The position numbers and the translations under genes are program-made. A DNA stretch of 64,000 nt from contig NC_091976.1 in NCBI RefSeq assembly GCF_036711975.1, positions 10,726,001 to 10,790,000 of the forward strand, given 5' to 3'. This DNA comes from Onthophagus taurus (Eukaryota > Arthropoda > Insecta > Coleoptera > Scarabaeidae). This document shows positions 1-8,681 of the stretch, in pieces. The notes beneath the pieces are model-generated. The model saw nothing but the letters and a program-made list of their open reading frames with translations. It did no database searches and was not told where the DNA came from. Numbering within the stretch: the first letter of the stretch is position 1; each line of letters begins with the position of its first letter.

Positions 1-132
1 GTTACAGATAGTTTAGATAAAAGTTTATTTATTTTAGGTATATCTTGCCCCTATAAATCTCTATTAGATCAACTTAAATATGTATTATCTGCGATCATTT
101 CATACAAACTACCAATTCCCGCTGAATATTAA
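1..132 (+). CDS. 3' end of matrix metalloproteinase gene (partial)
   Basis: The frame is open from base 1 to TAA at 130-132 and matches the last 43 residues of the metalloproteinase ORF ending at 31990 apart from single-base differences. It is the end of the hemopexin-like C-terminal region; the catalytic part lies before the window. It is followed by the same promoter-like stretch and ORF as in the other A copy, so it belongs to A1. Confidence 0.85.
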   Translation, partial: VTDSLDKSLFILGISCPYKSLLDQLKYVLSAIISYKLPIPAEY

Positions 133-150
133 AAAATGTTTGACATGAAA

Positions 151-156
151 TATAAA
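151..156 (+). promoter_or_regulatory. TATA box before the ORF at 207
   Basis: TATAAA lies about 50 bp before the ATG at 207. The same context (ATATAAAGGAGTC) is kept at about 32009 before the paralogous ORF of A3. Position and conservation suggest a core promoter; this is inference. Confidence 0.45.
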
Positions 157-206
157 GGAGTCAACATCGATCAATCGATTTAGTTTACATTCAATCTCTT
201 TGCGAA

Positions 207-935
207 ATGGATGCTACCAGCATTTGTAAAATTTCTGATGAAATCTCTTACTGGACCTCACTGAATAAACAGTGGAAACAGTCTCAGGCTGCTATAGAGA
301 AAGAAAATAAATTTATTGGTGAGACGGACTTTTCCACTGAAAATTTTTGTATTAAAGTTGGAATTAGTGCTGCGAGAGGTTTTATAACCTGTGTAAAATT
401 AACCTCAAAATTAATTGAATCCCAAAATCATTTAATCACATTGCTGAGGGATGATTGGATGATATTAATAAATACGCTTAAGCTCATCCACTTCAATTTA
501 AACTTTTCATATGAAACAATCCCATTAGCTGAAGGAATTCTTAGAGTTGCTGCTAACGATGGTGTAGATGGTGATAATTATATTCACATAACATATGAAC
601 ATGAAGATGGTGATGATGTTGATGATGTGGGATCTAAAAATAGATATTTTATACCAATAATGCTAACCTTGGAAGATGTGCGTGAAATTTTATCCAAGAC
701 GGTTTTAATTTCATACAAATTGAATATATTGGATAATTTAAATCTTAAAAATTATATACATTTTATAATGACCTCATCTTCCTCATCATCTAAGTTTTCA
801 AAGGATAAGTTGGATTTAGTTAGACGATTTTGTTCGGAAAACATATGTGAGATTAACTTTTATGTGATGCAATATTTGGAAATGTCGTGCAAACCACATG
901 ATGACAATAACACCTCCCCCCACACACACACATAA
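207..935 (+). CDS. Conserved Polinton protein of unknown function, just before PolB (A1)
   Basis: A 242-residue acidic protein with no signal peptide or membrane segment. I do not recognise the family. Paralogues stand in the same place in every element here: 32065-32694 (A3, broken), 5882-6541 (B0, 5'-truncated) and 50341-51034 (B, frameshifted). Features shared with the B versions include K-FIGET-FSTE near residues 35-45, C-K as part of TCVK near 70, an LPLAEG-like motif near 120, an Asp-rich low-complexity stretch and a C-terminal EINFYVM-YLE motif. Its fixed position 63 bp before PolB suggests a role in replication or its control, but nothing in the sequence proves it. The start at 207 follows a TATA box and is the only ATG before the conserved region. 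Confidence 0.7.
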   Translation: MDATSICKISDEISYWTSLNKQWKQSQAAIEKENKFIGETDFSTENFCIKVGISAARGFITCVKLTSKLIESQNHLITLLRDDWMILINTLKLIHFNLNFSYETIPLAEGILRVAANDGVDGDNYIHITYEHEDGDDVDDVGSKNRYFIPIMLTLEDVREILSKTVLISYKLNILDNLNLKNYIHFIMTSSSSSSKFSKDKLDLVRRFCSENICEINFYVMQYLEMSCKPHDDNNTSPHTHT

Positions 936-998
936 AAGCCGGCTTATGCGACCTAATGCGTCACTTTAATACTAGTTCCTACAATAACAAAGTGTACA

Positions 999-3900
999 AT
1001 GTTTTCATGCGAATTCTGTAATCAAGTATTCACTTTAAAGAAAAATCTTTTACGCCATTTGCAAAATGTAAATCATGGTTTGATGGATGTGGGACCTACA
1101 CCTTCAACATCCGCTGTGGATGTTCCTGGACCTATACCTTCAACATCCGCTGCCGATGTCGTTGATGTTGCGGCTACAACCTCTTCAAGCTCTAAGTTTA
1201 AGGAATGTGGAATCTGCGCTAAAATGTTCCCATCAATTTCAACACTTCGAGCGCATCTTTGCGCTGAACATGTATCTCCGGTTGATGGTGAAAACGATGT
1301 GGAAATGATAGCTACATGTTTTAAAAACCGCATCGCCGTTTATAGAGTGAAAGGTGCAACGCGCGATGATGACATACCATCATACTTAAAGAAATGTGGT
1401 AATGTTGTATTTAGATTAATTATGGATAGTATAGGTAAATTTAATTCTATTAAAGTTCAAATTGAACTATTAGCATTTTTCATTAAATCCGATCCAGATG
1501 AAAACGGTGATGATAACTTAGAGGGTGTGCTTGTTTCGGAAAAAAATTTTAATTCAAAATTTAAAGTTATTACACCTACTACGGAGTTGGATGCGGTGTA
1601 CAATGACATGACTCGTGATATTTTAAATCAGAGTGAGGAGTTTCAGGAGCGTGGATCTGGTTGGGCTTTCTTAGCTATATCCAACCTTCTGCTTAATATC
1701 AATAAATATGAGCCGCTGTCTGGGTCATCATACATCCGACTTCCAGAGCAAATCGCTAAAAAACATGCATGTATCAATATTAAAAACTATGATGATGATG
1801 CATGTTTAGCGTGGTGTTTGACAGCGGCCCTCTATCCCACCGATTTTACTCAGGATCGGATTTCTAGCTATCCACATTATAGCACAGTACTTAATTTAAA
1901 TGGTATAATGTTCCCAGTTCATTTAAAGGACTTAGTTAAAATAGAATTAATGAATAATTTAAGTATTAATGTTTATGAATTAGTTGTAGATAATTATGGT
2001 GGATGCACGGTGGAAGGACCAATTTATTTTACTAAACGACGTCGGGATATACATATTAATCTCCTATATTTATTTAAAAACGGTATAGGTCATTTCGTTT
2101 TAATAAAAAACCTATCACGACTTATTTCTAGTCGGCTTTCAAACCACGAACATGCGAATTACATATGTGATGGTTGTTTATTACGATTTCCATCCGTTAA
2201 TAAGCTGCAGGTACATCAACTTAATGATTGTAACCATAAAATGACCATCATACCATCGAAAGATGTAAAACCAACACCAAATTTTTTTGGACAATTAACC
2301 CCGCAAAATATTTTAGAATTCAATAACTATAAATTCACTCAAATGTGCCCGTTTGTGATTTATGCGGATTTTGAGGCTCTTTTACTACCGATCCAGCATT
2401 GTGAACCCAATTCAACCCAATCTTTCACCGAAAAAATTGAGATGCATTTACCCTATAGTTTCGCATATTACATAGTATCCACAGTGGATGATAGTTATAA
2501 TAAATTTGAAACTTACACGGGTCCTGATGCATCACAAGTTTTTATCACAAAATTACTTAACGATACTAAATTTATCTATAGCGAATACTTTAAAACCGTA
2601 AAACCTATGCTACCTTTAACGACTGAAGAGCAACATAATTTCGATATTGCACAATTTTGTTTCATTTGTCAAAATCCTTTCACAATAGACCAAACTAAGG
2701 TGCGGGATCACTGTCACATAAGTGGCAGATATCGCGGGCCGGCTCATACAAACTGTAATCTAAATTATAAACTTCAACATTTCGTTCCAGTATTTTTCCA
2801 TAATTTTAGCGGTTATGATTGCCATTTATTTATCAAAGAAATAGCTAAACTTGGTGATGGGCTTGATGTATTACCTAACAATAAAGAGAGATACATCAGT
2901 TTTAGTAAAAGGGTGCTTGTTGATAGAGTTGAAAAGGAAAATAATCAGTTTGAAGATGTTTTTATGAAACTAAAATTTCTGGATTCGTTTAGATTTATGG
3001 CATCTTCATTAGATTCTTTACTCAGCACTCTCGATAATTGTGATTTTAAAAATGTGCGTAAATTTTTCCCACACAACAATCAATTTAAATTATTAACTAA
3101 AAAAGGAATATTTCCATATAATTACATGAACTCTTTTGATAAACTTAATGATACAGTTCTACCCTGTAAAGATGCGTTTTTCAATAAACTCACTTTAGAA
3201 GCTATAACCGATGAACAATATTTACACGCGCAAACTGTGTGGGAAACATTTATGTGTCAAACTCTAAAAGACTATTCGGATCTATATCTAAAGTCGGATG
3301 TTCTTTTACTTGCTGATGTTTTCGAAAAATTTCGGCAAGTTTGTTTTAGAACATACGGTTTGGATCCTGCGAATTATTATACCGCTCCTAGTCTTTCGTG
3401 GGATTCAATGTTGAAATTTACAAAAATTAAATTGGAATTACTAACGGATATAGATCAAGTTCACTTTATTAAAAAAGGTATTCGTGGTGGTATTTCTCAA
3501 TGTTCATTACGTCATGCCAGAGCTAATAATAAATTTATGGAACATTTTGATACTAATTTACCCTCAAATTTTTTAATGTATTGGGATGCCAACAATTTGT
3601 ATGGGTGGGCGATGTCGCAACCTATGCCTGTTGGTGAGTTCACGTGGTTAAATGAAAACCAAATTCGAAATTTCAATTTTAATGATGTATCCGATTGCTC
3701 TGATTTTGGCTATATTTTAGATGTGGATGTTGAATACCCTAAAAATTTACACGATCTACATAACGATCTACCTTTTCTACCTGAAAACATAATCCCACCT
3801 AATGGTAAATGTGAAAGTGATAGACGTTTAATCCCGAATTTATTAAGCAAGAAAAATTATATTATACATTATAGAAACTTAAAGCAAGCTGTCGCTCATG

Positions 3901-4847
3901 GCCTTAAAGTTAGTAGTGTGAATAGAGTTTTATCGTTTAAGCAGTCGGCTTGGTTAAAGTCTTACATTAACAAAAATACAGAATTACGTCAGATGGCAAA
4001 CAATTCATTTGAGAAAGATTTTTTTAAATTGATGAATAATTCTGTATTCGGGAAAACAATGGAGAACGTTGATAAGCGAGTTGATGTAAAATTAGTCACT
4101 AGCTGGGATGATGTTCATACAGGTGGTCGTGGTCGACCACGACTTGGAGCGCGTAGTTTAATTTCAAAGTTAAATTTTAAAAGTATAAAAATTTTCACTA
4201 AAACGTTTTCAGCTATTGAGATGGAGCGGCTTCACGTAATTTACGATAAACCTCTATACATAGGTTTTACCGTTTTAGAGCTATCAAAATTATTAATGTA
4301 TGATTTCTACTACGCTTATTTAAAGCCGAAATATGGTGAAGATATTCGGTTATGCTATATGGATACAGATAGCTTCACCGTTCAAATTTATACAGATGAC
4401 ATTTATAATGAGGTTAAATTGAATTTAGATAAATTTGACACATCGAATTATAGTCCAGATAACCAGTTTAACATCCCGCTCCAAAATAAAGCTGTTTTAG
4501 GACTCATGAAAGATGAGAATTGTGGTAATATAATGCTGGAATTCGTTGGTTTAAGGTCAAAGGTGTATGCGAATCGTGTTTCAGGTGAACGTATTACAAA
4601 AAAATCGAAAGGGGTTAGAAAGGCTATTGTTAAACGTAAAATCACTTTTGAAAATTATTTAGATTGTTTGAGTACGAAATCGGTTTTATTTAAAAAACAG
4701 CTCATCTTCAGAAGTTTCAATCATGACATTTTTACCGTTTTACAGAATAAATTGGTCCTATCACCTTATGACTCTAAGCGATGGATTGATTCTGATTATA
4801 TTAATACATTAGCTTGGGGTCACCACAATATTATTAATAATAGATAA
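999..4847 (+). CDS. polB: Protein-primed family B DNA polymerase with N-terminal zinc fingers (A1)
   Basis: A 1282-residue protein, the expected size for a Polinton/adintovirus PolB. C2H2 zinc fingers lie at about residues 4-27 and 70-91, with a third C-C-H-H cluster near 390-412. The 3'-5' exonuclease has Exo I YADFEA, Exo II HNFSGYD and an Exo III-like YLKSDVLLLADVFEKF. The polymerase domain has motif A YWDANNLYGWAM, motif B KLMNNSVFGKTMEN and motif C YMDTDS. These support a protein-primed replicase that copies the linear element from its ends. This is the only fully open PolB in the window. Copies in A3, B0 and B are broken. The ATG at 999 precedes the first zinc finger. Confidence 0.95.
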   Translation: MFSCEFCNQVFTLKKNLLRHLQNVNHGLMDVGPTPSTSAVDVPGPIPSTSAADVVDVAATTSSSSKFKECGICAKMFPSISTLRAHLCAEHVSPVDGENDVEMIATCFKNRIAVYRVKGATRDDDIPSYLKKCGNVVFRLIMDSIGKFNSIKVQIELLAFFIKSDPDENGDDNLEGVLVSEKNFNSKFKVITPTTELDAVYNDMTRDILNQSEEFQERGSGWAFLAISNLLLNINKYEPLSGSSYIRLPEQIAKKHACINIKNYDDDACLAWCLTAALYPTDFTQDRISSYPHYSTVLNLNGIMFPVHLKDLVKIELMNNLSINVYELVVDNYGGCTVEGPIYFTKRRRDIHINLLYLFKNGIGHFVLIKNLSRLISSRLSNHEHANYICDGCLLRFPSVNKLQVHQLNDCNHKMTIIPSKDVKPTPNFFGQLTPQNILEFNNYKFTQMCPFVIYADFEALLLPIQHCEPNSTQSFTEKIEMHLPYSFAYYIVSTVDDSYNKFETYTGPDASQVFITKLLNDTKFIYSEYFKTVKPMLPLTTEEQHNFDIAQFCFICQNPFTIDQTKVRDHCHISGRYRGPAHTNCNLNYKLQHFVPVFFHNFSGYDCHLFIKEIAKLGDGLDVLPNNKERYISFSKRVLVDRVEKENNQFEDVFMKLKFLDSFRFMASSLDSLLSTLDNCDFKNVRKFFPHNNQFKLLTKKGIFPYNYMNSFDKLNDTVLPCKDAFFNKLTLEAITDEQYLHAQTVWETFMCQTLKDYSDLYLKSDVLLLADVFEKFRQVCFRTYGLDPANYYTAPSLSWDSMLKFTKIKLELLTDIDQVHFIKKGIRGGISQCSLRHARANNKFMEHFDTNLPSNFLMYWDANNLYGWAMSQPMPVGEFTWLNENQIRNFNFNDVSDCSDFGYILDVDVEYPKNLHDLHNDLPFLPENIIPPNGKCESDRRLIPNLLSKKNYIIHYRNLKQAVAHGLKVSSVNRVLSFKQSAWLKSYINKNTELRQMANNSFEKDFFKLMNNSVFGKTMENVDKRVDVKLVTSWDDVHTGGRGRPRLGARSLISKLNFKSIKIFTKTFSAIEMERLHVIYDKPLYIGFTVLELSKLLMYDFYYAYLKPKYGEDIRLCYMDTDSFTVQIYTDDIYNEVKLNLDKFDTSNYSPDNQFNIPLQNKAVLGLMKDENCGNIMLEFVGLRSKVYANRVSGERITKKSKGVRKAIVKRKITFENYLDCLSTKSVLFKKQLIFRSFNHDIFTVLQNKLVLSPYDSKRWIDSDYINTLAWGHHNIINNR

Positions 4848-5026
4848 GTATTTATTTATGTAATCTATATAACTTTATGATACATACATGTTATCTATAT
4901 TGCTTTGCGGTTTTTATAGCGATAAAATATGTATAAAATCTCGCAACGTTATTTTCATAATTTTAGTTTAAGTTTTAATTCAAATCTAACCAGTCGTCGC
5001 CGCGTTCGCATACATACACCACAACT

Positions 5027-5497
5027 ATGAACTCGACAATATTTTACACTATACTACATGGAGTTTTATTAATTAAATTTCCTACTGAAGTTAAAAACGT
5101 ATCAATTTCTTTCATTAGTGATTATACCAGTAAACCTGCTAGTGATAATGATTTAAAATGGTTGAAAATGATGAAGCCGAACACTACCACCGTTGATTAT
5201 GATGACTATGGGGATGATAGCGTTTTTCAAATTGTTCCCCCCAATACCACATTCAGTGAGATTATTACTTTTAAGTTGCGGTACACGTTAGAAAATAATA
5301 ATGTGATTAATGGAAATTGGACATCGATCTTATACAATACCAATACTATTTCATTGTGTTATATTAATAGGATACTTCTTATAGCCGCCTCAGTAATTAT
5401 ATTTATTACCATTAGTTATAGTTGTATATTTTTTCCACTTGTCGTACGCCAAAGTTGTATGATTTTCTCAACAATGATTTTAGATTGTATTAAATAA
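5027..5497 (+). CDS. Small membrane glycoprotein of lineage A (A1)
   Basis: A 156-residue protein with a hydrophobic N-terminus (about 1-19, possible signal peptide), an ectodomain with several N-glycosylation sequons (NTT, NTTF, NWT) and an acidic DYDDYGDD patch, and a strong transmembrane segment near residues 114-138 followed by a short tail. It is probably a type I membrane protein. It follows PolB by 180 bp and is the last gene before the A terminus; the B elements lack it. In A3 the same gene carries two nested Polinton insertions, splitting it at 36582/55754 and 56086. No fusion peptide or heptad repeats are visible, so calling it an envelope fusion protein would go too far. Confidence 0.6.
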   Translation: MNSTIFYTILHGVLLIKFPTEVKNVSISFISDYTSKPASDNDLKWLKMMKPNTTTVDYDDYGDDSVFQIVPPNTTFSEIITFKLRYTLENNNVINGNWTSILYNTNTISLCYINRILLIAASVIIFITISYSCIFFPLVVRQSCMIFSTMILDCIK

Positions 5498-5589
5498 AAT
5501 TGTTTAACTGTTATTTACTTAATTCGTTTTAATTTAACCCATCAACACCACCCCACCGCTAGGTGCCTGCATGCACTCGCGGGCCGGAA

Positions 5590-5779
5590 GGTGCTTCACC
5601 CCCACCACAACAGAAACCTACATTACTCACACCGCCGACACTCTCCAACAGATGGCCTTCACCCCCACCACAACAGAAACCTACATTACCCACACCGCCG
5701 ACACTCTCCAAAAGATAGGCTTCACCCCCACCACAACAGAAACCTACATTACCCACACCGCCGACACTCTCCAACAGAT
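5590..5779. repeat. 62-bp minisatellite, 3 copies
   Basis: Three tandem units begin near 5593, 5655 and 5717, each opening with CTTCACCCCCACCACAACAG and ending CTCCAACAGATGG or a close variant. The unit is not a multiple of three in length, so reading frames across it are not conserved protein. One inverted partial unit appears at 18652-18684 at the other A terminus. Confidence 0.85.
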
Positions 5780-5785
5780 GGCGCA

Positions 5786-5842
5786 CTCCATGACGTCATA
5801 CATTACGTCACACACTTATCTCTGACGTCACACGTGACGTGG
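5786..5842. promoter_or_regulatory. CRE-type site cluster in the A1 terminus
   Basis: Within about 55 bp are TGACGTCA (twice), TTACGTCA and GTGACGTGG. TGACGTCA is the established CREB/ATF palindrome. The B termini also carry TGACGTCA beside ETS-like sites. A role as terminal enhancer is inferred. Confidence 0.4.
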
Positions 5843-5881
5843 GAGCCATTTCCGCTCCAGAACCGGCATTACTATACTACT

Positions 5882-6541
5882 AGCGACGTCTGTGAAGAGA
5901 TGGGCTTGGATTATTGGAATTCAATCGGCGCGCAGTGGAAACGGTATCGTGAATTGATAAAAAAGGAGACTAAATTTATCGGGGAAACGCAATTTTCAAC
6001 TGAATCTTTCAGCATTAAAGTTGGAATTAGCGTCGCTAGAGGGGGTACAACCTGTGTAAAGTTCGTAGTTAGAACATGCAAAGGTTTGGAATCCCAGTCG
6101 CATCAAATTACGTTTTTACGTCAAGATTGGGAACATCTAATATCTACCCTTAAACTGATACGTTTCAATGTAGAAGTTTCCTCGCAGACGCTACCATTAG
6201 CCGAAGGTAACCTAAAGGTCGAATTTGACGATGATGATGATTACCTGTATCTAACGTATGTGATTGAGGATTCCGAAAGTGGTGTATTCATACCGATTTT
6301 ACTTCATTCAACGGATATCGATAAGATTTTCGCAATGGAGAAGCTAATTACCTATAAAATGAACCTTTTGGATAGCCTAAATTTTATGGAATACATTAAA
6401 TCTCTACAGCTTGTTGACGACGACGATATGTATAACACGACGTCCATTGAAGAATTCTGTTTAAATAATTTATCGGAAATTAATTTTTATGTGATGGAAT
6501 ACTTGGAAATAATAAACTCCACTACAACAGTTTCTATTTGA
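5882..6541 (+). pseudogene. 5'-truncated copy of the unknown pre-PolB protein (B0)
   Basis: Homology to the B copy (start ATG at 50341) begins at AGC GAC GTC, so about seven N-terminal codons are missing and replaced by the A1 terminus. The rest is open to TGA at 6539-6541. The frame happens to stay open leftward through the minisatellite to 5591, but that extension is not part of the gene. The conserved K-FIGET, ARG-TTCVK, LPLAEG and EINFYVMEYLE motifs are present, with an Asp repeat that is shorter than in B. Confidence 0.7.
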
Positions 6542-6593
6542 TCACGTGATCACCTCGTAATATTGTCCGCCGCGCCTATCGGATCACGTGATC
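6540..6593. promoter_or_regulatory. Paired palindromic E-boxes before PolB (B0)
   Basis: Two copies of the 12-bp palindrome GATCACGTGATC at 6540-6551 and 6582-6593, each followed by ACCTCGT. CACGTG is the E-box core bound by bHLH-zip factors. The first copy overlaps the stop codon of the preceding ORF. The pair is conserved in B at 51033 and 51075. A promoter role for PolB is inferred from its position. Confidence 0.45.
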
Positions 6594-8548
6594 ACCTCGT
6601 GATAGTGTCGACCGACCTTCATAACTCTAATCACACACCTAGCTGCTTATCAGTTCAGCGTTAGCGGCCGTCGCGTACATTTATTCAATTTCGTAATAAA
6701 ATGTTTCTTTGCAAAGTGTGTAACGGTGCGTTTACCTTAAAACACAATCTTACCCGACATATACGTTTGAAACACGGTGATGTGCGGGAATCGAACTTTA
6801 AATGCAGTATCTGCGAAAAAGTTTATTCAAGATCCGACAAATTGAAACACCATCAAAGAAGCGTACATGGACTAGATGTTCCACGTTATGTTGCGCCGCC
6901 GCCGCCGCCGCCGTCGCCGCCGCCACCACTACCACCATCTTTACAAAGTACATCGGTCGGTCCGGTTGAACAGACGTCATTGCGTCATCCGCCTAAACAA
7001 CAACCCTCCAACCCTTCATCAAGTACGTCGGCGGAGCCTGTTCAACATGTGTCATCAACATCATCACGTCCTTCACCTAAGCAGCGGCAACCCTCCAACT
7101 TATGTCCAATTTGCGGTGTTGACTTTATATCTACCACTCACCTACGGACTCATCTAAGATTGGAACATGCGACCCCGGTCGAAGGTGAAGATAACGTCGA
7201 TAGATTGGAATCATGTTTTAAAGGTAGAGTTTGCACCTATAGAGTCGCAGACGTGTTGGTTGATGATGATATATCATCGTTCCTAACAAGATCAGAAGGA
7301 GCTGTTAAACGAATGATTGAGGTTAGTTTAGATCGCTGTGGTCCCTCTATAAAGGTTCAGATTGAGTTTTTTGCGAATTATGTTAAAGCCGCGTATGATG
7401 AAAATGGGGATGAAGACGTATTAATGTCCGAGAAAAATTTTAATTGTAAATTTCAAGTTGTTTCGGTGGGTACGGATTTGCATGAGGTGTATGTTGGGAT
7501 GTGTAGGGAAATTTTAGCTCAAAGCGAAGAATTTCAAGAACGCGACTCTGGGTGGGCCTTCTTCTCCGTATCTCACCTCCTGCTTAATATTAATAAATTT
7601 GAACCTATACCCGGAGCATCGTATATACGTTTACCACAGGTAATTGCTGAAAAACATGCGTGCGTAAATATTAAAAACTATACGGACGATGCTTGTTTAG
7701 CGTGGTGTTTGACGGCGGCTCTTCATCCCGCAAACCTTCATCAAGATCGAACTACAAGCTACCCTCATTATAGTCAAGTACTTAATTTGCGCGGGATTAC
7801 ATTTCCCATTACTTTAAAAGATATAATTAATGTAGAAAAATTAAATAATTTAAGTATTAATGTTTACGAATTGATAAGTAGTAGTAGTAGCAGTGGTAAA
7901 TACACGGTGGAAGGGCCAATTTATTTTACCAAACAAAGACGCGATATTCATATAAATTTGCTTTATCTATATGAAAACGGGAAGGGACATTTCGTTTTAA
8001 TTAAAAATCTTTCAAGGCTAATATCAAACCAGTGGGTGAACCGTAACGGCTCTATACACCTTTGTGATGGATGTTTAACGCGGTTTTCATCCGCAGACAA
8101 GTTACTCACACATCAGACTTATGATTGTAATCATGTGATGACCGTTTTACCTACAACCGATTTAAAATCTAAACCAAACTTTTTCGGTTTAAAAACTCCG
8201 CAAAATATTTTAGAATTTAACAATTATAAATTCACTCAGATGGCACCATTTGTCATCTACGCCGACTTTGAATCGCTTTTAAAACCGATCGATTATTGTA
8301 AGCAGAGTAGCGCTAAATCTTTTACGGAAAAAATTGAGGAGCATCAACCTTACAGTTTTGCTTATTACATTGTTTCCAATATTGATAGCAGTTTAAATAA
8401 ATTTGAAACGTATACGGGGCCGGATGCGCCTAAAATTTTTATCTCTAAATTAATTGATGATGTTAAATTACTTTACAGCAAATACTTTAAAACTATAAAA
8501 CCAATGATACCTTTAACGGCCGATGAGCAACGGCATTTCGATTCGGCC

Positions 8549-8558
8549 GAAAATTGTA
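8549..8558. repeat. Target-site duplication of LINE 1 (left copy)
   Basis: GAAAATTGTA here is repeated at 13005-13014. In the uninterrupted B PolB it occurs once, at about 53025-53034. Confidence 0.9.
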
Positions 8559-8587
8559 GAGAGAGAAAATATCTTTATTAAGCTATC

Positions 8588-8602
8588 GACCCTTTTCGGG
8601 TC
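8588..8602 (-). other. 3'-terminal hairpin of LINE 1
   Basis: On the minus strand GACCC-GAAAA-GGGTC forms a 5-bp stem with a 5-nt loop, about 30 nt from the 3' end and just before AATAAA. Some LINE reverse transcriptases recognise a 3'-UTR stem-loop of their own RNA; that role here is inferred. Confidence 0.5.
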
Positions 8603-8681
8603 TTTCCGCTTACAATATTCATAGAATTACAATACATTTATATTTTTATTTTTTTTTTTTTTTTTTTTTTTTTTATTTTTT

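Larger units (their letters stand above)
1..5881 (+). mobile_element. Right end of a lineage-A Polinton/Maverick element (A1)
   Basis: This segment holds, in order, the tail of a metalloproteinase gene, an unknown ORF, PolB and a membrane glycoprotein gene, then a terminal-repeat region ending in CTATACTACT at 5881. The same block recurs almost base for base at 31860-36582, which identifies it as lineage A. The terminus resembles the ATTATCTACT end of the B elements. Its internal end lies left of the window. The next base, 5882, is inside a B-lineage gene, so A1 probably inserted there. The left target duplication cannot be seen. Confidence 0.8.
5519..5881. repeat. Right terminal repeat region of A1
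   Basis: The inner part, about 5519-5625, is the reverse complement of 18651-18755 at the left end of A3, so this is the lineage-A terminal inverted repeat. The outer part holds a 62-bp minisatellite, a cluster of CRE-like TGACGTCA sites and the terminus GCATTACTATACTACT, which resembles the B terminus GCGTTTATTATCTACT. The motif CCGCTCCAGAACCGG near the end is nearly the same in both lineages. Confidence 0.65.

Noticed and set aside
5027..5497. Retroviral-type envelope fusion protein
   Set aside because: Only 156 residues, no furin site, fusion peptide or heptad repeats; only a single transmembrane glycoprotein can be supported.
5559..5825. Open frames on both strands with repeated GGVGNVGFCCGGGE or TPTTTETYITHTADTLQ units
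   Set aside because: They are translations of the 62-bp minisatellite; both strands and several frames are open and no copy elsewhere keeps the frame.
5591..5881. N-terminal extension of the B0 pre-PolB protein
   Set aside because: It reads the A1 terminal repeat; homology to the B gene begins only at 5882.
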